A stretch of DNA of 64,000 nucleotides from Enoplolaimus lenunculus (GCA_030248215.1 JASANG010003139.1:1-64000), one strand, 5' to 3'; counted from the stretch's first letter, positions 18,846 through 57,002 are shown. The notes: a model not told the origin generated them from the sequence alone. Numbers and translations: made by a program.

Positions 18846-44294
<25,449 letters not shown>

Positions 44295-44370
44295 GCTTCC
44301 AACGATTATATATTCGACGAATACGTTCAATCAACAGTTGAACATTTCAATTCCGAAAACTCAAAATCCA

Positions 44371-44440
44371 ACAGCCAATCAGAATCGCGAAAACAACGCC
44401 AGCCAATTGTAACCAATCACGTTTCGTCTTTCCAATGCTG
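44371..44440 (-). promoter_or_regulatory. Clustered CCAAT boxes upstream of gro
   Basis: Four CCAAT pentamers (44375, 44403, 44413 and 44432 on the + strand, thus ATTGG on the gene strand) lie within 62 bp, 81-142 bp before the gro ATG. Such clusters bind NF-Y in animal promoters. The transcription start is not visible, so they could lie in the 5' UTR. Confidence 0.35.
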
Positions 44441-45326
44441 GGACCGTATCCAAATCGTAAACAAAAACGAATCAAACAGGGAGAGTACGGGGGCCGTATC
44501 CAAAATCGTAAATAAATTGCACTTCAAATGCACGATTGCCGTAGAGTAGACCGATTACCAAACGACCGACAAACGTATTACTGGGGGGAGTATACCACGT
44601 GTAGTACTAGACCCTCCTAGAAGTCGCCAAACAAAAACTGAGACGCTAATCAATCACAGAGGGGGGGGCGTATCCAAATCAATATAACCACAGCCGAGTA
44701 CCCCGGGACCGTCTTCGAACGCTAAATCGGTTGAGTCAACAGTACAAATTCGAGATACGAGTTGACTTTGACACCGGATCGAAGTACAACCACGACGTTA
44801 ATAACAGATACGATTTTCCGGTTGGAATAACACAAATATTAACATAAACGTATATTGAATATGAGCCGATGTGTAATCTGAACGCAAATCCAAAAAACGA
44901 GTAGAAATACTCAAAAATACAAACACCTTCCACGGAGTAAAACTAAACGAGTTGAACGTGAGTTTGAGGCTTAATCTAAAGTTGCTTTCTTTATATACAA
45001 ACCATTAATAAGATCAATTGAACGAAACGCTGCAGCCAAGGATTACCCGAGTTTATTACCATTGACCAAATTATTATGTAACTCGATCTGAAATATTTCT
45101 ACATATCGTATAATAATATTCAAATTCTTCAAAATACCTACTGTGTTTGACCTAAATTTAAATTTAAACCAATGCTAAATTCCATGAATCAAACGAATGA
45201 TGTCTCTGTAAGCATGTGAGACATGCTTGTCCGTTATGTGCGCATGCAATATAGTGCAGTGCCCTGTATGTATGCTAGCTGGCAGCATACGATCGACTCA
45301 TAGTCGACGAAAAATGCAGTTGGAGA
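44441..45326. other. gro upstream region
   Basis: Unique, without recognised repeats or coding. Further CCAAT-like and TAATCAATCAC motifs occur to about 44660. Candidate promoter and 5' UTR territory of gro. Confidence 0.35.
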
Positions 45327-45480
45327 GGCGGGCGACGTGGCGCAGTGGTAGAGTGCTCGCTTAATGATCTGTACGCTGAGAGTTCAATCCCGACTCTGGA
45401 GGCCCGTTTCTCCAGCTGCTTCATGAAAAGGTCCGATGTCCCTCAGTTCCAACCTAGACTAGCACTCTCGTCATTCGCGC
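45327..45480 (+). repeat. tRNA-derived SINE or tRNA pseudogene
   Basis: The A-box TGGCGCAGTGG and the B-box GAGTTCAATCC have tRNA spacing (about 45335-45398). They are followed by a non-tRNA body (CGTTTCTCCAGCTGCTTCAT ...), the layout of a SINE. A second unrelated-body tRNA-like head is at 58600-58672. Confidence 0.6.
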
Positions 45481-45674
45481 GGTAGCTGTTTATAACAACA
45501 CTTCAAAACCATTCAAGACCGTATTACCGAAACGGGGACAGCCATCCCATCTGCAATTTTTCACAGTCATATAAATTTTTTAGACAATTGTCTATTTCAT
45601 TACTTTGTCTAAATTCTAAAATAAAATCTAAAATGCCACCGAAAAAAAATCCTACGACCGCCATTGCTGGGCAT

Positions 45675-45855
45675 ATGACGACAACAATTCGTCGACCGAC
45701 AACTTGTAAATTGAAATTTCATCAACTCGACAATTCGTCGCCCAATCATTTATATTTAAAGCTTCGACTTAGGCTTAAGATTATGCTTAGATTTATTGAC
45801 AGATTTTAGGACACTGCTGGGTGATAAGTTGTCGGGTGACAAATTGTCGTAGAAT
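45675..45855. mobile_element. AATTGTCG-end MITE
   Basis: GACGACAACAATTCGTCGAC at the left and GTCGGGTGACAAATTGTCG at the right, with AAATTTCATCAACTCGACAA and GCTTAGGC-like (TTAGGC) bases inside. Confidence 0.6.
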
Positions 45856-45859
45856 CGTT

Positions 45860-46485
45860 CATGGTCCATGAGATTTGCCGGAGCCAGAGACCGAGGACAA
45901 ACCGGAACCATGGTTTAAAAACGATTTACAGTTGAGGCATGGGATCGACCGGATATCCAATTCCGGTTTAATAACCAAATACGTTCGTACAAGTTAAGAA
46001 GCTTATGTGTTCCAAACTGAAGCAAAAATGAACAGTCCAAGCGAACAATTTATTGAAACTCATTCACATATACTTTTGCGCGACTCAAACACTTTCCATA
46101 GGGCAAAATTTTAGATGCTTTCTGCTGTCTGCTGGACGTTTATGGAGCGAACGCTCATGGACCAACAGCCAACAGGCCGCCCTCAGCGCAGGAATTGGCG
46201 AACGCTTCTGAGGGTTTCCTCACAAGTCGTTTCCGACTGCATCCGGCTCCAGTGTCTGTCTTTGCTGGAGTGAAAAAGGCGGTTTGGGATCAGATGTTCC
46301 ACGTATTCGTTTGGTTTCTACCCATTTACGCCGCGTCGCCCTGCCCGCAAGACCCAATTAGTGACGGTAACTGTCCAGCATGGGCGAGTGACCTCTACAT
46401 CGCAGGTGTGCCATAGCTGCTGGCAGGGTCCTGGACGACCATATGTTGCACTGAATGTTCAAGGCGGGTGCATTCGTCTTACACG
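45860..46485. other. Unassigned stretch, partly GC-rich
   Basis: 45935-45990 resembles the ATCCGG hAT-like family end (GATCGACCGGATATCC). 46130-46440 is GC-richer than its surroundings, with a 73-codon + frame lacking any recognised domain. Confidence 0.35.
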
Positions 46486-46489
46486 ACCG

Positions 46490-47045
46490 GTGAACCAAAG
46501 AAACAAGTAAACAAACCAACCAAACAAACAACTAAATAAATCAAACAAGTAAACAAACCAAACAAACAAACAAGTAAACAACCCCAAACAAGTAAACAAA
46601 CAAACAAACAACCAACCAAACAAACAAACAAACAAACAAACAAGTAAACAAACAAACAAACAACCAAACAAATAAATAAACAAACAAACAAACAAAGAAC
46701 CAAACAAACAAACAACCAACCAATCAAACAACCCAACAAGTAAACAAACAAACAAACAACCAACCAAACAAATAAATAAACAAACAAACAAACAAACAAC
46801 CAACCAAGCAAACAACCCAACAAGTAAACAAACAAACAACCAACCAAACAAATAAACAAACAGCCAACCAACCAAACAAACAACCAAACAACCGAACAAC
46901 CAACCAACCAACCAAACAAGTAAACATACAAACAAACAACCAAACAACAAAACTAACAAACAACCAAACAAACATATAAACAAACAAAAAACAAACAAAC
47001 AACCGACCAACCAAAGAAACAAAAACAAAAAAAGAAACAAAACAG
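46490..47045. repeat. AAAC/AACC tetranucleotide-type simple repeat, about 550 bp
   Basis: Degenerate AAAC, AACC and AAGT four-base periodicity. The long Phe/Val/Cys/Leu frames on the - strand are by-products. Confidence 0.9.
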
Positions 47046-47910
47046 TAAACAACGAAAAAGATGTGACCAAAAGCATCTTTAAACAACAACAGCAACCGCT
47101 AATGAAACCAATTAATACAAAACATCCGTCGATCAGCCAGTCAAGCATTCGTTGAATGCTAAGCTAATTGCCATACATTAACGTGTAAATTTTAAATTAT
47201 TCAAATCCTTATGTCAGCCGATGGTTCAAGACGAGATTACACATTGAAAAATTACACTCTAAATTAGCATTATTCCGCGTCTTTTTCACAACTGCAATTC
47301 TGTAATATTCGCAGCTAATTTTGAACCGAAATATTTCTGTCAAAACAAATGCAAACATGCGTTATTGACACGTCAAAACGCACTTAGAGTTGCCCTGGGA
47401 GACAAGCATTTTTTTACCGGGGCCGGAACTGGTCCCCAAGACGCTGGTACCGGATCTGGGGCCGGTACAAACCAACCAGAGCCAAGTTAGAAACCTTACA
47501 GATAACTATGAACATTACAGCTACGATATACACAATGCACTGCGTTATTGAATAATCATTACTGATTTTTGTCAATTCTACATAAACATCACCCGTTTAT
47601 CTCGTTTTTTTCGACGCGTAACCCCCCTGGAAATCCAAATTTCACTGCAACTGTGACCCCCAGACCAAAACACAACTGACGTGGCAATCGAAAGCGGGGG
47701 GCGGGCGGCTAATTTCTGACGGACACCAGCGCAAATTCGACTACAAAAACTAAATACATTTACAGCAATATTGTTACTTTAAAATTACATGTATTTTCAC
47801 AGATTTTAGTGAATTGAGATTAGCTTGATTACATGTCAAGCAAAGCTTTTGGACATAACAAATTAGCTGTAATTTGTCCTTCAACATACACACATACATA
47901 CATAGAAACA

Positions 47911-47946
<36 letters not shown>

Positions 47947-47951
47947 TATAT
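47046..47951. other. Unassigned, with GGGGCCGG repeat piece
   Basis: 47405-47480 (ACCGGGGCCGGAACTGG, GGTACCGGATCTGGGGCC) resembles 37880-37915. A CATA microsatellite is at about 47890-47950. Otherwise nothing. Confidence 0.4.
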
Positions 47952-48264
47952 CAGGGTGCAACCGGAATTCCGGTTCCGGTTCCGGTTCCGGCATTTTTTC
48001 ACCTTCCGGTTCCGGTAAATTTTTACCGGATTTAAAAATTCCGGTATTATAATTTGGCCGTTTTCTTAACACTGCTAATTTTTAAGAATCTCTTTTGAAA
48101 GCCACTTGTACTCCGAATATAAGCCATTGATGGTGGATTTCACTTCAGTCGATGATAAAAATCTAAAATACAACAAATAAAATAAATTCCTATGTTCAAC
48201 TAAGGTCATTTCACAAATAATAGAGCAAAAAATAAGATTAAAATGAAATTTTTGGTGAAATGCA
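47952..48264. mobile_element. hAT-like CCGGTT MITE, copy d (right end missing)
   Basis: It starts CAGGGTGCAACCGGAATT and follows copy e until GGTGAAATGCAT, where it is replaced by ATATATA simple sequence; about 100 bp of the right end is absent. Confidence 0.8.
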
Positions 48265-49268
48265 TATATATACCCCCAAAAAACGTAAATATATACGTAT
48301 ATATATATATGTATGTATGTATATATTTCATACTTAAAACTATAGTTTACCCAATTAAAACAGGCAGCGCAAATGGCACAGCCGGCAGGATACAAACCAA
48401 ATTCTGATCCCGATTAGAATTCAGATACAAATCCCGCTCCAGTTGTTCCAGTTGCATATACTATCATAATCGGACGCAGTGTTTTCCATCATTTCTAGCC
48501 TCAAGGCTACGATCCGCCTTTGCATCCGGTTCCGGTGCCACACTACAACAGACAGATCCAAGATTTTTTTCTACAATGTGTCCATTTCAACTAAACCAAT
48601 TCTCAAACCCAATTACCTAACGGTTGAATGTGCCAAAATGACCTACGGCTCGACCGGTACCGACAAGGGCGATTCCAAAGGGGGCATTGGGGTACCGTAC
48701 CCCCCCCCCCCCAATTTGGCGGGTGCCCCCCATAATAGCCCGCGTCTAAAAGTAAACAATCTTGAATTGCAATTGTAACCCCGCCCTTAAAATTATTAGC
48801 AACCCCTCAAATATAATTTCCTGCTGACGCCCCTGGGTGCCGAATCCCCCCAGCCCGGTCGGCTGCATTGACAAATGACACACTCTTCAGAGACATTTAT
48901 CATTCCAACCCCGACGCAAAAACCGGTCCAAATCGTTTAACCCCCGTTGTTGGGTCACAACATTAACCCCGGGTTTTGTTCCCTTTCATCCAGAAAAGAA
49001 CCTGCCATGCAGAGACTCGTGTTGGTCATCCACGTCTGACTTCCGCATACAAGTTTTTGACCAGATTTCCACCCGTAGATCCACCGGATACGAAGACGCA
49101 ACGCTGCATCAGATCCGTTGTTCAGTGAAAATTTTGCTATGCAAAGTGTTCATATTAAACTTTGAAATGTGATTTATAGCCAATAAGCTTTACAGCGAAA
49201 TATAATTGCAAAACACAATTGAACAACTAAAATTTCAGAAAACCAGGCAAATCTGGTCATTTTCGCTT
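48265..49268. other. Unassigned repeat-fragment region
   Basis: A piece with CCGATTAGAATTCAG near 48395, a C-run at about 48700 and otherwise no recognisable gene or whole element. Confidence 0.35.
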
Positions 49269-49430
49269 ATGTTACTTTTAGGGCCGTAACAGTAGATTAC
49301 GCGTATTCCTAAGCCTAAGCCTAACCGTTGCAAAAGCGTATTTCTAAGCCTAAGCAAAAAATGTAGTCTAGAATGTAAGCCTACACTTTTACAGACCGAC
49401 CAGAAACCGGGACGGCCCTAACAGTAACAT
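49269..49430. mobile_element. TTAGGC-type MITE copy
   Basis: ATGTTACTTTTAGGGCCGT at the left and ACGGCCCTAACAGTAACAT at the right are inverted ends. Inside, CCTAAGCCTAAGCCTAA and CTAAGCCTAAGC. Confidence 0.75.
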
Positions 49431-49482
49431 GGGCCTACGTACGTATCGAAAAAACAACTCTAAATATTCGCCCCTGTATAGC

Positions 49483-49626
49483 CAGGGTGCAACCGGAAAT
49501 TAGCGGAACCGGAACCGCAAAATGAAAAATATATGCCACCAAAAAATTCATTATACTTTTTTACTAAAAAATTACCGGAACCAAAAGGTCAAAATGTTCC
49601 GCAACCGCAATTCCGGTCGCACCCTG
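49483..49626. mobile_element. hAT-like CCGGTT MITE, short copy g
   Basis: CAGGGTGCAACCGGAA to CCGGTCGCACCCTG, only 144 bp, with imperfect flanks TGTATAGC/GCTATAGC. It looks like an internal-deletion derivative. Confidence 0.75.
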
Positions 49627-50089
49627 GCTATAGCCAAAATTTTTTCCCCACATTTCAAAATATTTAGGCCCCGTACGGCTAAAACAGTACTGAAAATATC
49701 TAAGGTGCCTCGACGACTATAACCCTCACCCCCTAACCACAACACAACTATCGTCCAAACTGACCTATCGTACCCTGTTTTTCCAAAACCTATCCCATTT
49801 CGAACAACTACACCGAGATCTATGGTCCCGCAGGACCCTTGAAACGTGCTCATCAACCAAATTCAACGGCTCACTCTGTCGACTTGGAACCAAAACCCGA
49901 GTTTACTCGGGTTTCTATTTCACTACAAAACACAACGGTCAGGCCCTCAGGGACGCTTCGCTTTCATCTCATCTGCCATGAAATACTAAAATCGCCCAAA
50001 ATCAACTAAACAGCCAGGGCTCGCAAACCGGTGGTTCTTATTCTCGTGGTACGGCGGACAAATCTCGACAAGGAACGTCTTTCATATAT

Positions 50090-50416
50090 ACGCTGTTGTT
50101 GTTGTTGTTGGTTGTTGTTGTTGTTGTTGTTGCTTGTTGTTGCTTGTTGTTGTTGTTGTTTGTTGTTCTTGTTTGTTGTTGTTTGTTGTTGTTGCTTGTT
50201 GTTGTTTGTTGTTGTTTATTGTTGTGGTTGTTGTTGTTTGTTGTTGTTGTTTGTTGTTGTTTGTTGTTGTTGCTTGTTGTTGTTGTTTGTTGTTGTTGTT
50301 GTTGTTGTTTGTTGTTGTTTGTTGTTGTTTGTTGTTGTTTGTTGTTGTTGTTGTTGCTATTGTTGTTGGTGGTGTTGCTACTGTTGTTGTTGTTGGTTGT
50401 TGTTTGTTGTTGTTGT

Positions 50417-50493
<77 letters not shown>

Positions 50494-50498
50494 GCTGT

Positions 50499-50530
<32 letters not shown>

Positions 50531-50630
50531 GCTGCTGTTTGTTGTTGTTGTTTTTGTAGTTTGTTGTTTGTTATTTGTTGTTGTTGTTGCTCCTGCTGTT
50601 GTTGTTGTTGTTGTGTACTATTATTATTAG
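50090..50630. repeat. GTT trinucleotide array, about 540 bp
   Basis: Nearly pure (GTT)n with scattered GCT, GTTT and GGTT interruptions. All Leu/Val/Cys frames here are by-products. A TTA array follows at about 50715-50825. Confidence 0.95.
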
Positions 50631-51805
50631 TTGGGTTCGTTCCTGGTTTTGTTCGTTGTGGTTGTTTGCTGAATGTCGTTGTTTGTTGATGTTTGTTGGT
50701 ATTTTGTTTTTTTGTTCGTTGTGTTATTATTATTACTATTTTATTATTATTATTGTTATTATTATTACGTATTATTATTATTATTATTATTATTATTACG
50801 TATTATTATTATTATTCGTTATTGTTTATTATTAAAGTTTTCTGTTGTTCGTTGTTGTTTTGCTCTGATCTGTAATTATTTTAGTACAAAGCAACAATCG
50901 TTATGTCAGAAAACCGAATATCGAATCAATATTTTCACATGTGTGTAGCACCTGTCACCGATTAATAATAAGTTTTCAAACTAGCGAAACTGTGGCTAAA
51001 TGCTGATATAAAAATTTACACAAGACAATTCACCCAAGTGCAATAAATGCGTTGAATTTTTAGCCGCATCGTTCACATAAGCCTATCATTAACTCGAGCA
51101 CGTAGTCAGAAAACGGCTCAACCCCCACGGGCTCAACCCCCAAGGACAAATTCCCCCAGCCCAATAGAGATGTTACAACGTCACCAGTAAGACATCTCAA
51201 ATACTTTGATGACCCGCCTGGATAAATTTTAACTCCTCCCTAGAAACTTGAGCTGGCTACGACCCTGTATTAACTGATAATAGATGCTACACACATTTGA
51301 GAATACCAACACCGCTCGTTAAGCTCCAACATTCGACAATACACTCGCTACCCCCCTGTGCCATATCCCCAAATCTAAATAACAACATCGCCAAAAATAT
51401 TTCTTATCACCTCACCCCCTGTTTCGCTAATTTCCAACAAAACCAATCAATCTTATTGTCTAAATCCCCCGTTTAATCAGTAATAAAACAAACACAACAC
51501 CAGTAAGTACTTCAGAGTCTCGCTGTTCGTCTTGTTTCTCACTGAAGCCACTTCAGCTAAACGAGAACAGCCAAACATGGATAGAAAACGAAACACAATC
51601 AGACAGAAAGAGAACACAAAGAACAAACACAGAAAACAAATAATAAACACGAGAGGATCCAAACGTGGGGGTGGCGAGCGTACGTCCCCTGTTAAGAATT
51701 TTTTGTGATAAAATCATAAGGTCCCTCTGCCTTACCATTTTCCCCCTAAGATAATTTTTGGAAATACAACGATAAGCATACGTTACTATTTTTCGCTGCC
51801 AATGA
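50631..51805. other. Unassigned with repeat fragments
   Basis: TTA microsatellite (50715-50825), a TATTCTC-family fragment (50925-51090 and about 51275-51300) and a G-rich MITE (51098-51270). 51300-51800 shows nothing recognised. Confidence 0.5.
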
Positions 51806-52196
51806 CAGGGTGCAACCGGAATTCCGGTTCCGGTTCCGGCATTTTTTCACCTTCCGGTTCCGGTAAATTTTTACCGGATTTAAAAATTCCGGTATTATAA
51901 TTTGGCCGTTTTCTTAACTTTGCTAATTTTTAAGAATCTCTTTTGAAAGCCACTTGTACTCCGAATATAAGCCATTGATGGTGGATTTCACTTCAGTCGA
52001 TGATGAAAATCTAAAATACAACAAATAAAATAAATACCTATGTTCGACTAAGGTTATTTCACAAATAATAGAGCAAAAAATGAGATTAAAATGAAATTTT
52101 TGGTGAAATGCATTTTTCATTTTCCGGTTCCGGTTCCGGTAAAATTTTCAAATTCCGGTTCCGGTTCCGGTAAATTGTAATTCCGGTTGCACCCTG
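51806..52196. mobile_element. hAT-like CCGGTT MITE, copy e (best reference copy)
   Basis: 391 bp, ends CAGGGTGCAACCGGAATT / AATTCCGGTTGCACCCTG, exact 8-bp duplication GCCAATGA (51798-51805 and 52197-52204). Subterminal TTCCGGTTCCGGTTCCGG blocks. The 65-codon - strand frame MKNAFHQKFHFNLIFCSIIC recurs in copies a, c and d. Confidence 0.9.
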
Positions 52197-52204
52197 GCCA
52201 ATGA

Positions 52205-52870
52205 CATACATAGCAATATAGCATACAGTCAAAATTGCGTTTCATAACATTTGCCCACTCCGCCCTTGGCACCAATTTGTGGATCCGCCTCTGACAACAA
52301 ATATAGAAACGACCATGACATAGGCATAGCGAAGAGATGCAAAGAAGCCGCCGGGTCTTTTGCGTTATTATCCACCCAGCCGGCGTTTGCCAAAAAGTTT
52401 GTCGGATTTCCATACTTTTTTTGCATATTTCAGCTACTTTATTACCGTCGCTGATTATTTGATACCCAATAATTTCGGTGTGAACCTTTTCAAAATCAGA
52501 CGTCTGGTTAATGAGTTAGTTTATGGTGGTCAAATAACAAACCAAACGCGCTGCGAGCGAATCCGAATGGCGCCAAATCCGTTATTTCAGCTTAGTTCAT
52601 GAGTCGTTAACCAAACGTTTGATTGCGAAAAATTCCAACACCGACTGACTCAGCTTCACAAGCTGCGTCGACTGGTATATAATTTGTCTAACTTTTTGAC
52701 AGAAAAAAACACATTTTCGGATCCCACCCGTGCGGAATTTTGAATTCTTCAAAAACCGAATGTTTCAAAAATTCAAATTTAGACCCAAAATAATCAGTAC
52801 AGGTTATCAGATATACAAATATGCCAAAATTGATGATAATCCAACCAACCACTTTTGGGGTGAACGCCTC
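52205..52870. repeat. Repeat homologous to 2144-2938 and 37085-37640
   Basis: GTCGGATTTCCATACTTTTT, TCAGACGTCTGGTTAATGAG and CCGAATGTTTCAAAAATTCA blocks are shared. A preceding stretch (52205-52260) matches 5480-5520. Confidence 0.5.
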
Positions 52871-53820
52871 AAACGAAGAAGAAGAATAAGAAGAACAGAA
52901 AGAAGAGAAAAGAAAGAACAACAGCGAAAGAAAAGAGAAACCGAACGAAGTAAGAGACAAAGAAGCCTCTTATCCTTGTAACTCCATGGCCAACGTTCAA
53001 TACGAAGAGTAGAAACGGGTACTTAAGCGTTTTAACGACATTTACACACAAAAACGAACATTCGTACACATAAATATTATACATAATGTACTTAGTACAT
53101 ACTTATATATAAAGATGCAGTGTATATATAAATATATATACATATATGTGGAAATACAAATATATATAAATACGTATATATTATATATAATTTAAATATA
53201 TTTATATAAAGATGCAGTAGTATACATACATATATAAATATATACATATTTATATCTAAAATTGCTACCTGTCGTCTAACAAATCGTCAACAACGATGCA
53301 TAAAATGTCTTAAATTTAACAGATTCCTGTCTGTTGATAATAAAATGTTTCAAATTTCAGAGATTACTTAATAAATTTACAAGACTCGCTCACACACACA
53401 CATCTCAAATGGTAATACGAGTTAGTGAGCGCGACCCGTAGTCCGGGTTCATACTTTTCTAGCCTGCGTTTCGTTTAATTTGGGCTTCAAACTTCAAACC
53501 GGACCATTTGTCAACTGGCAACAGGGGCGTCGTAGCGAACCAGGGGTGAAAAATACCCCCCTTGGGATTTTGTACAGGGTTTTTAGAAACGGTTTCCGTT
53601 TGTAACACAGGAACCCTGCTCCCCCCGGGTGTCCAACGGGAATTTCGATTAGAATTCCGACTCAAATGTAGTTCCAGTTCCGATTATTCTGAATTGTAAT
53701 GTTTCAGCCTTTATATTTATTGTTGCAAGTTTCGTAACAACCGCTGCTTATATCAGGTCTCAGCTCACATTTCTTACGTATATATGACATTAAAACTATC
53801 ATAGAAACATTAGCGCATAC
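52871..53820. other. Unassigned AT-rich stretch
   Basis: AGAAGAA purine run (52875-52970) and ATATAT-rich low-complexity DNA (53095-53260). Nothing coding. Confidence 0.5.
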
Positions 53821-54185
53821 CAGGATACAACCCGAATTCCGGTTCTGGCATTTTTTTACCTTCCGGTTGCGGTTCCGGTAAATTTGTATCGGAATTAAAA
53901 ATTCCGGTACTAAAATTTGATCGGTGGAAATCAAGACATCTTGCTATAAAATGACGATAAAAATTAAGTAATTTGATTAGTATAGTATGTAAACCTTGAC
54001 AATCGCCAAAAATAAACCATCAAAGGTGAATTCGCTTGCGTGGATTATGAAAATCAATCTAAAAGACAACAGATATAGCGAATACCTATCTCCAACTAGG
54101 GTTATTTCACCAATTTTTCATTTTCCGTTTCCGGTAATTTTTTCAAATTCTGGTTCCGGTAATAAGTAATTACGGTTGCACCCTG
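53821..54185. mobile_element. hAT-like CCGGTT MITE, copy f (diverged)
   Basis: CAGGATACAACCCGAATTCC to ACGGTTGCACCCTG, flanks GCGCATAC / GCGCACAC (7 of 8). Older than copies c and e by substitutions. Confidence 0.8.
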
Positions 54186-54600
54186 GCGCACACTAATTAT
54201 ATACGTATAATAAGACTGCGGTATATAAAACGGTGCGCTCTGTAAGTTTACACATTCCACTTCCGGAATAAATTTCCTGTTTCGAAACCGATTCTGGTAT
54301 AATTCAGTTCCGCTTTGCACTCTGACACCCTTCCGTTCGAAATTTTTATACAACGTAATTCCCTACACTTTCCAAAATCGCTGCTACGCCAATAACTAAG
54401 AATACTAGCTGGTTGAATTCGGATCGTCTACATTTCGTCACGCCAAACTGCTAATCAGGCTAATTATATACTAATTGACCAGTTGTATACAAAGCTTAGC
54501 CAAAGCCCAAAATACTATCAAACCGACTAGACCAATCAGAATTAATCAAATCAGATCAGCATACGTTTGGCTTTGTTGTCATTGGATAAAGCACTACGCA

Positions 54601-54985
54601 AGGTGCGACCGGATATGCGGATCTTGTTTAATATCCGGCAAAATCGACCGGATATCAAGCTTACCAGATACCGGAGCCGGACAGTAAATTTTGCACCGGA
54701 GCCGGATGTTAACCGGATATAGGCTATAAATTTGTTTACTGTTGGAAGTACTTGAGTCGTGAAAAAAGTATTTAAGGTTTCAGATTAAATTTTTGGCTTA
54801 AATTTTTCATGCCATGTCAGTGTCCAATCTTGACTTGCCCGGAACTGCAGTCATTGCAAAATATCTAATATTTCGACGTGTAAAAAGCAATTTCTTGATG
54901 TATGGAACCACAACCGCAAACATCCGGTATCTGGTGGATTTATACCGGTAAACTGGTTGCAGGTCTGTGTTAAAATTCCGCCACT
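54601..54985. mobile_element. ATCCGG hAT-like MITE, copy 1
   Basis: AGGTGCGACCGGATATGCGG, TTTAATATCCGGC and CCGGATACCGGAGCC-like blocks, with a right end CCGGTAAACTGGTTGCAGG. A sister family to the CCGGTT MITEs, seen again at 60819-61228 and 63619-64000. Confidence 0.6.
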
Positions 54986-55079
54986 AAAACGTCATTTCAC
55001 AACTCTGATAAAGAACTGTCGCTTTATTCATATTTTGATAATAAAACAAAAACCTTTATCAGTTTCAGGGTGCACCAGC

Positions 55080-55248
55080 GTGTAGCCAAAACGGGTCGTG
55101 GGGGGACAGCACCACTAAAAAAATTTGCCCCCCCCCCCCTTCCATAAAATTTTCAATCTTGCTTGCACGTGAACAAAAACCCTCGTACGCCCCTCCTGAA
55201 AAGTTTTTGCCGCCCCACTAGCAAGGTGAGCTGGCTACGACGGGCTTG
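55080..55248. mobile_element. G-rich MITE (CGTAGCCA ends)
   Basis: GTGTAGCCAAAACGGGTCGT with a C-run at the left, ATCTTGCTTGCACGTG inside and AGCAAGGTGAGCTGGCTACG at the right. Confidence 0.65.
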
Positions 55249-56315
55249 GGTGTGCCGGGTGGGGCTTTATACTTTGGTTGTTCTCAACAAGATCACAAAA
55301 TGTACAGGGGAAATGCATCCTGTTTGTCCCACAGAAACCAAGTATTCCTTCACCTGTGACTATAATTATAGCACTGCAACAATAGCTTAACAACTTACAA
55401 ACTGCATTTCAGATAACGCAACAAAACCTGTATAGAATATATATACAAATACATATATTTGTATATAATATATAATAAATAAATAAATATTTATATATAT
55501 TTTTTATATATATTTATATAAGTATAAAGCATTATAATAATTCATTGCTCTATTTACATATATGTATTAAGTACTTTAAACCACAAGAAGCTGAAAAACA
55601 AACAATAACAACAATAATAGCCTGAGCAAATATTGATTCAACAACGAATTCAAATCGAAGACACCACAGGCGTCCGCAGAAATTTATAATTGGGGGGAAC
55701 CGAAAAACTTTGCCCCCACCCCTACAGTTGCAATTCAAAATTGCTTATTTTTACACCGAGTCCATTTGGAAGGCACTAGCAGCCAAAGGTTTAAGGGCAC
55801 AGTCCCATATACCCTGGGCCGATGCCGTTGGAGGACGCAGTAGATATTGCCGAACGGGCGGCGGGGCGGAACCTCTCAAAAAATCTTAATTTTCCAACTA
55901 TTTTAAATTTTGACTTTCATCGGATATTAATAGCTAATTATTAATAAAATTATTACATGAACATATCTATATATTAATGCTGTAATGTGCCACAAACGTA
56001 CGTATGTTGGGCAACTTTCCAGCATTTTGTTTGCAATGTTATTTCTAAGAACAGAAATGTGATTGTTCTCTGAAAAAAAATTTGTGTATTCGCTAACTTT
56101 TGCGCATTGCGCAAAGCTGGCTTACTAATATATTATTATTCACCCTTGAAATACTTTGAAGAATACGGTAAATATCACGGTTGAAAACCTAATTCATGAC
56201 TAAAAAATCACACCTAAGCAGCCAAATTCAGTAGATATATACCGTGTTTGGTGTTTGAAAAGCATAATAAGCTTGACAAAATGATTTGTCTCACTTTAAA
56301 ATATCCCGGCCTCGA
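55249..56315. other. Unassigned AT-rich stretch
   Basis: ATATTT low-complexity DNA (55435-55525), a GGCGTCCGCAGAA piece at 55672 that resembles the unit of the 48-bp minisatellite, and nothing else. Confidence 0.45.
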
Positions 56316-56317
56316 GA

Positions 56318-56648
56318 TTTAACCGGAATTCGTGTTCCGACCAGAAGTCTTGAAAAAATTCAATTACTGTAGCGGTGGTTGAAAGATGCAGGAACCGGAA
56401 TTTTTCCGGTTTTATAGCAAATTGTACTACTTTAGTTCTGTTCACAACTTGTTGCATAAAGTTTACAGATTTCGCATATTTCTGGTTAATAGTCAATTAA
56501 CAGTCATTCGGTGAATGATTGGAAATAATTTGCAACGAAACCGTAAAAATTCCGATTCTTGCATCTTTGAATCCAAGCACAGGAACCGGAACAAGATTTG
56601 AGTTTTTGCAGCAATTCCGGTCCGAACAGGAATTCCGGTTGAACCTTG
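56318..56648. mobile_element. MITE with AACCGGAATTC ends
   Basis: AACCGGAATTCGTGTTCCGA at the left and GGTCCGAACAGGAATTCCGG at the right are imperfect inverted ends. The inside has CAGGAACCGGAA twice in opposite order. Confidence 0.55.
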
Positions 56649-56725
56649 TTAAACAGCTACGGATGCGAAACATTGTTGATTAACAATTTCAAAAATACAG
56701 CAAAGTGATTGCCCATGTCAAGATC

Positions 56726-57002
56726 AGGGGCGGAACGTTTTTCTATGGTACTAGAAAAGAGTAAGCTTAAGTTTTAGACTATTTTTTTACTTGGCTTAGG
56801 CTTAGGCTTAGGAATATGCTCATTCTTACGCTTACGTTTAGGTTTAGGCTTAAGCTTGGGAATAATATGCTCATTCTTACGCTTAGGTTTAGGCTTAGGT
56901 TTACGCTTAGGTTTAGGAATAATATGCTCATTCTTACGCTTAGGTTTAGGCATATGCTTAGACCTAGGCTTAGAATTAAGCTTATAATACTGTTCCGCCC
57001 CT
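56726..57002. mobile_element. TTAGGC-type MITE with perfect 11-bp ends
   Basis: AGGGGCGGAAC (56726-56736) and GTTCCGCCCCT (56992-57002) are exact inverted ends. The interior is built of TTAGGC and variants (GGCTTAGGCTTAGGCTTAGG; TTACGCTTAGGTTTAGG), repeated with GAATAATATGCTCATTC spacers. Confidence 0.8.

Noticed and set aside
46459-47148. Phe/Cys/Leu-rich 229-codon frame resembling a membrane protein
   Set aside because: Translation of a degenerate AAAC/AACC simple repeat; apparent hydrophobicity is an artefact of base composition.
50031-50689. Cys/Leu/Val open frames near 50 kb
   Set aside because: Direct translation of a GTT trinucleotide array.
56726-57002. True telomere or chromosome end from TTAGGC runs
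   Set aside because: The runs are short, degenerate and enclosed by transposon ends well inside the sequence.
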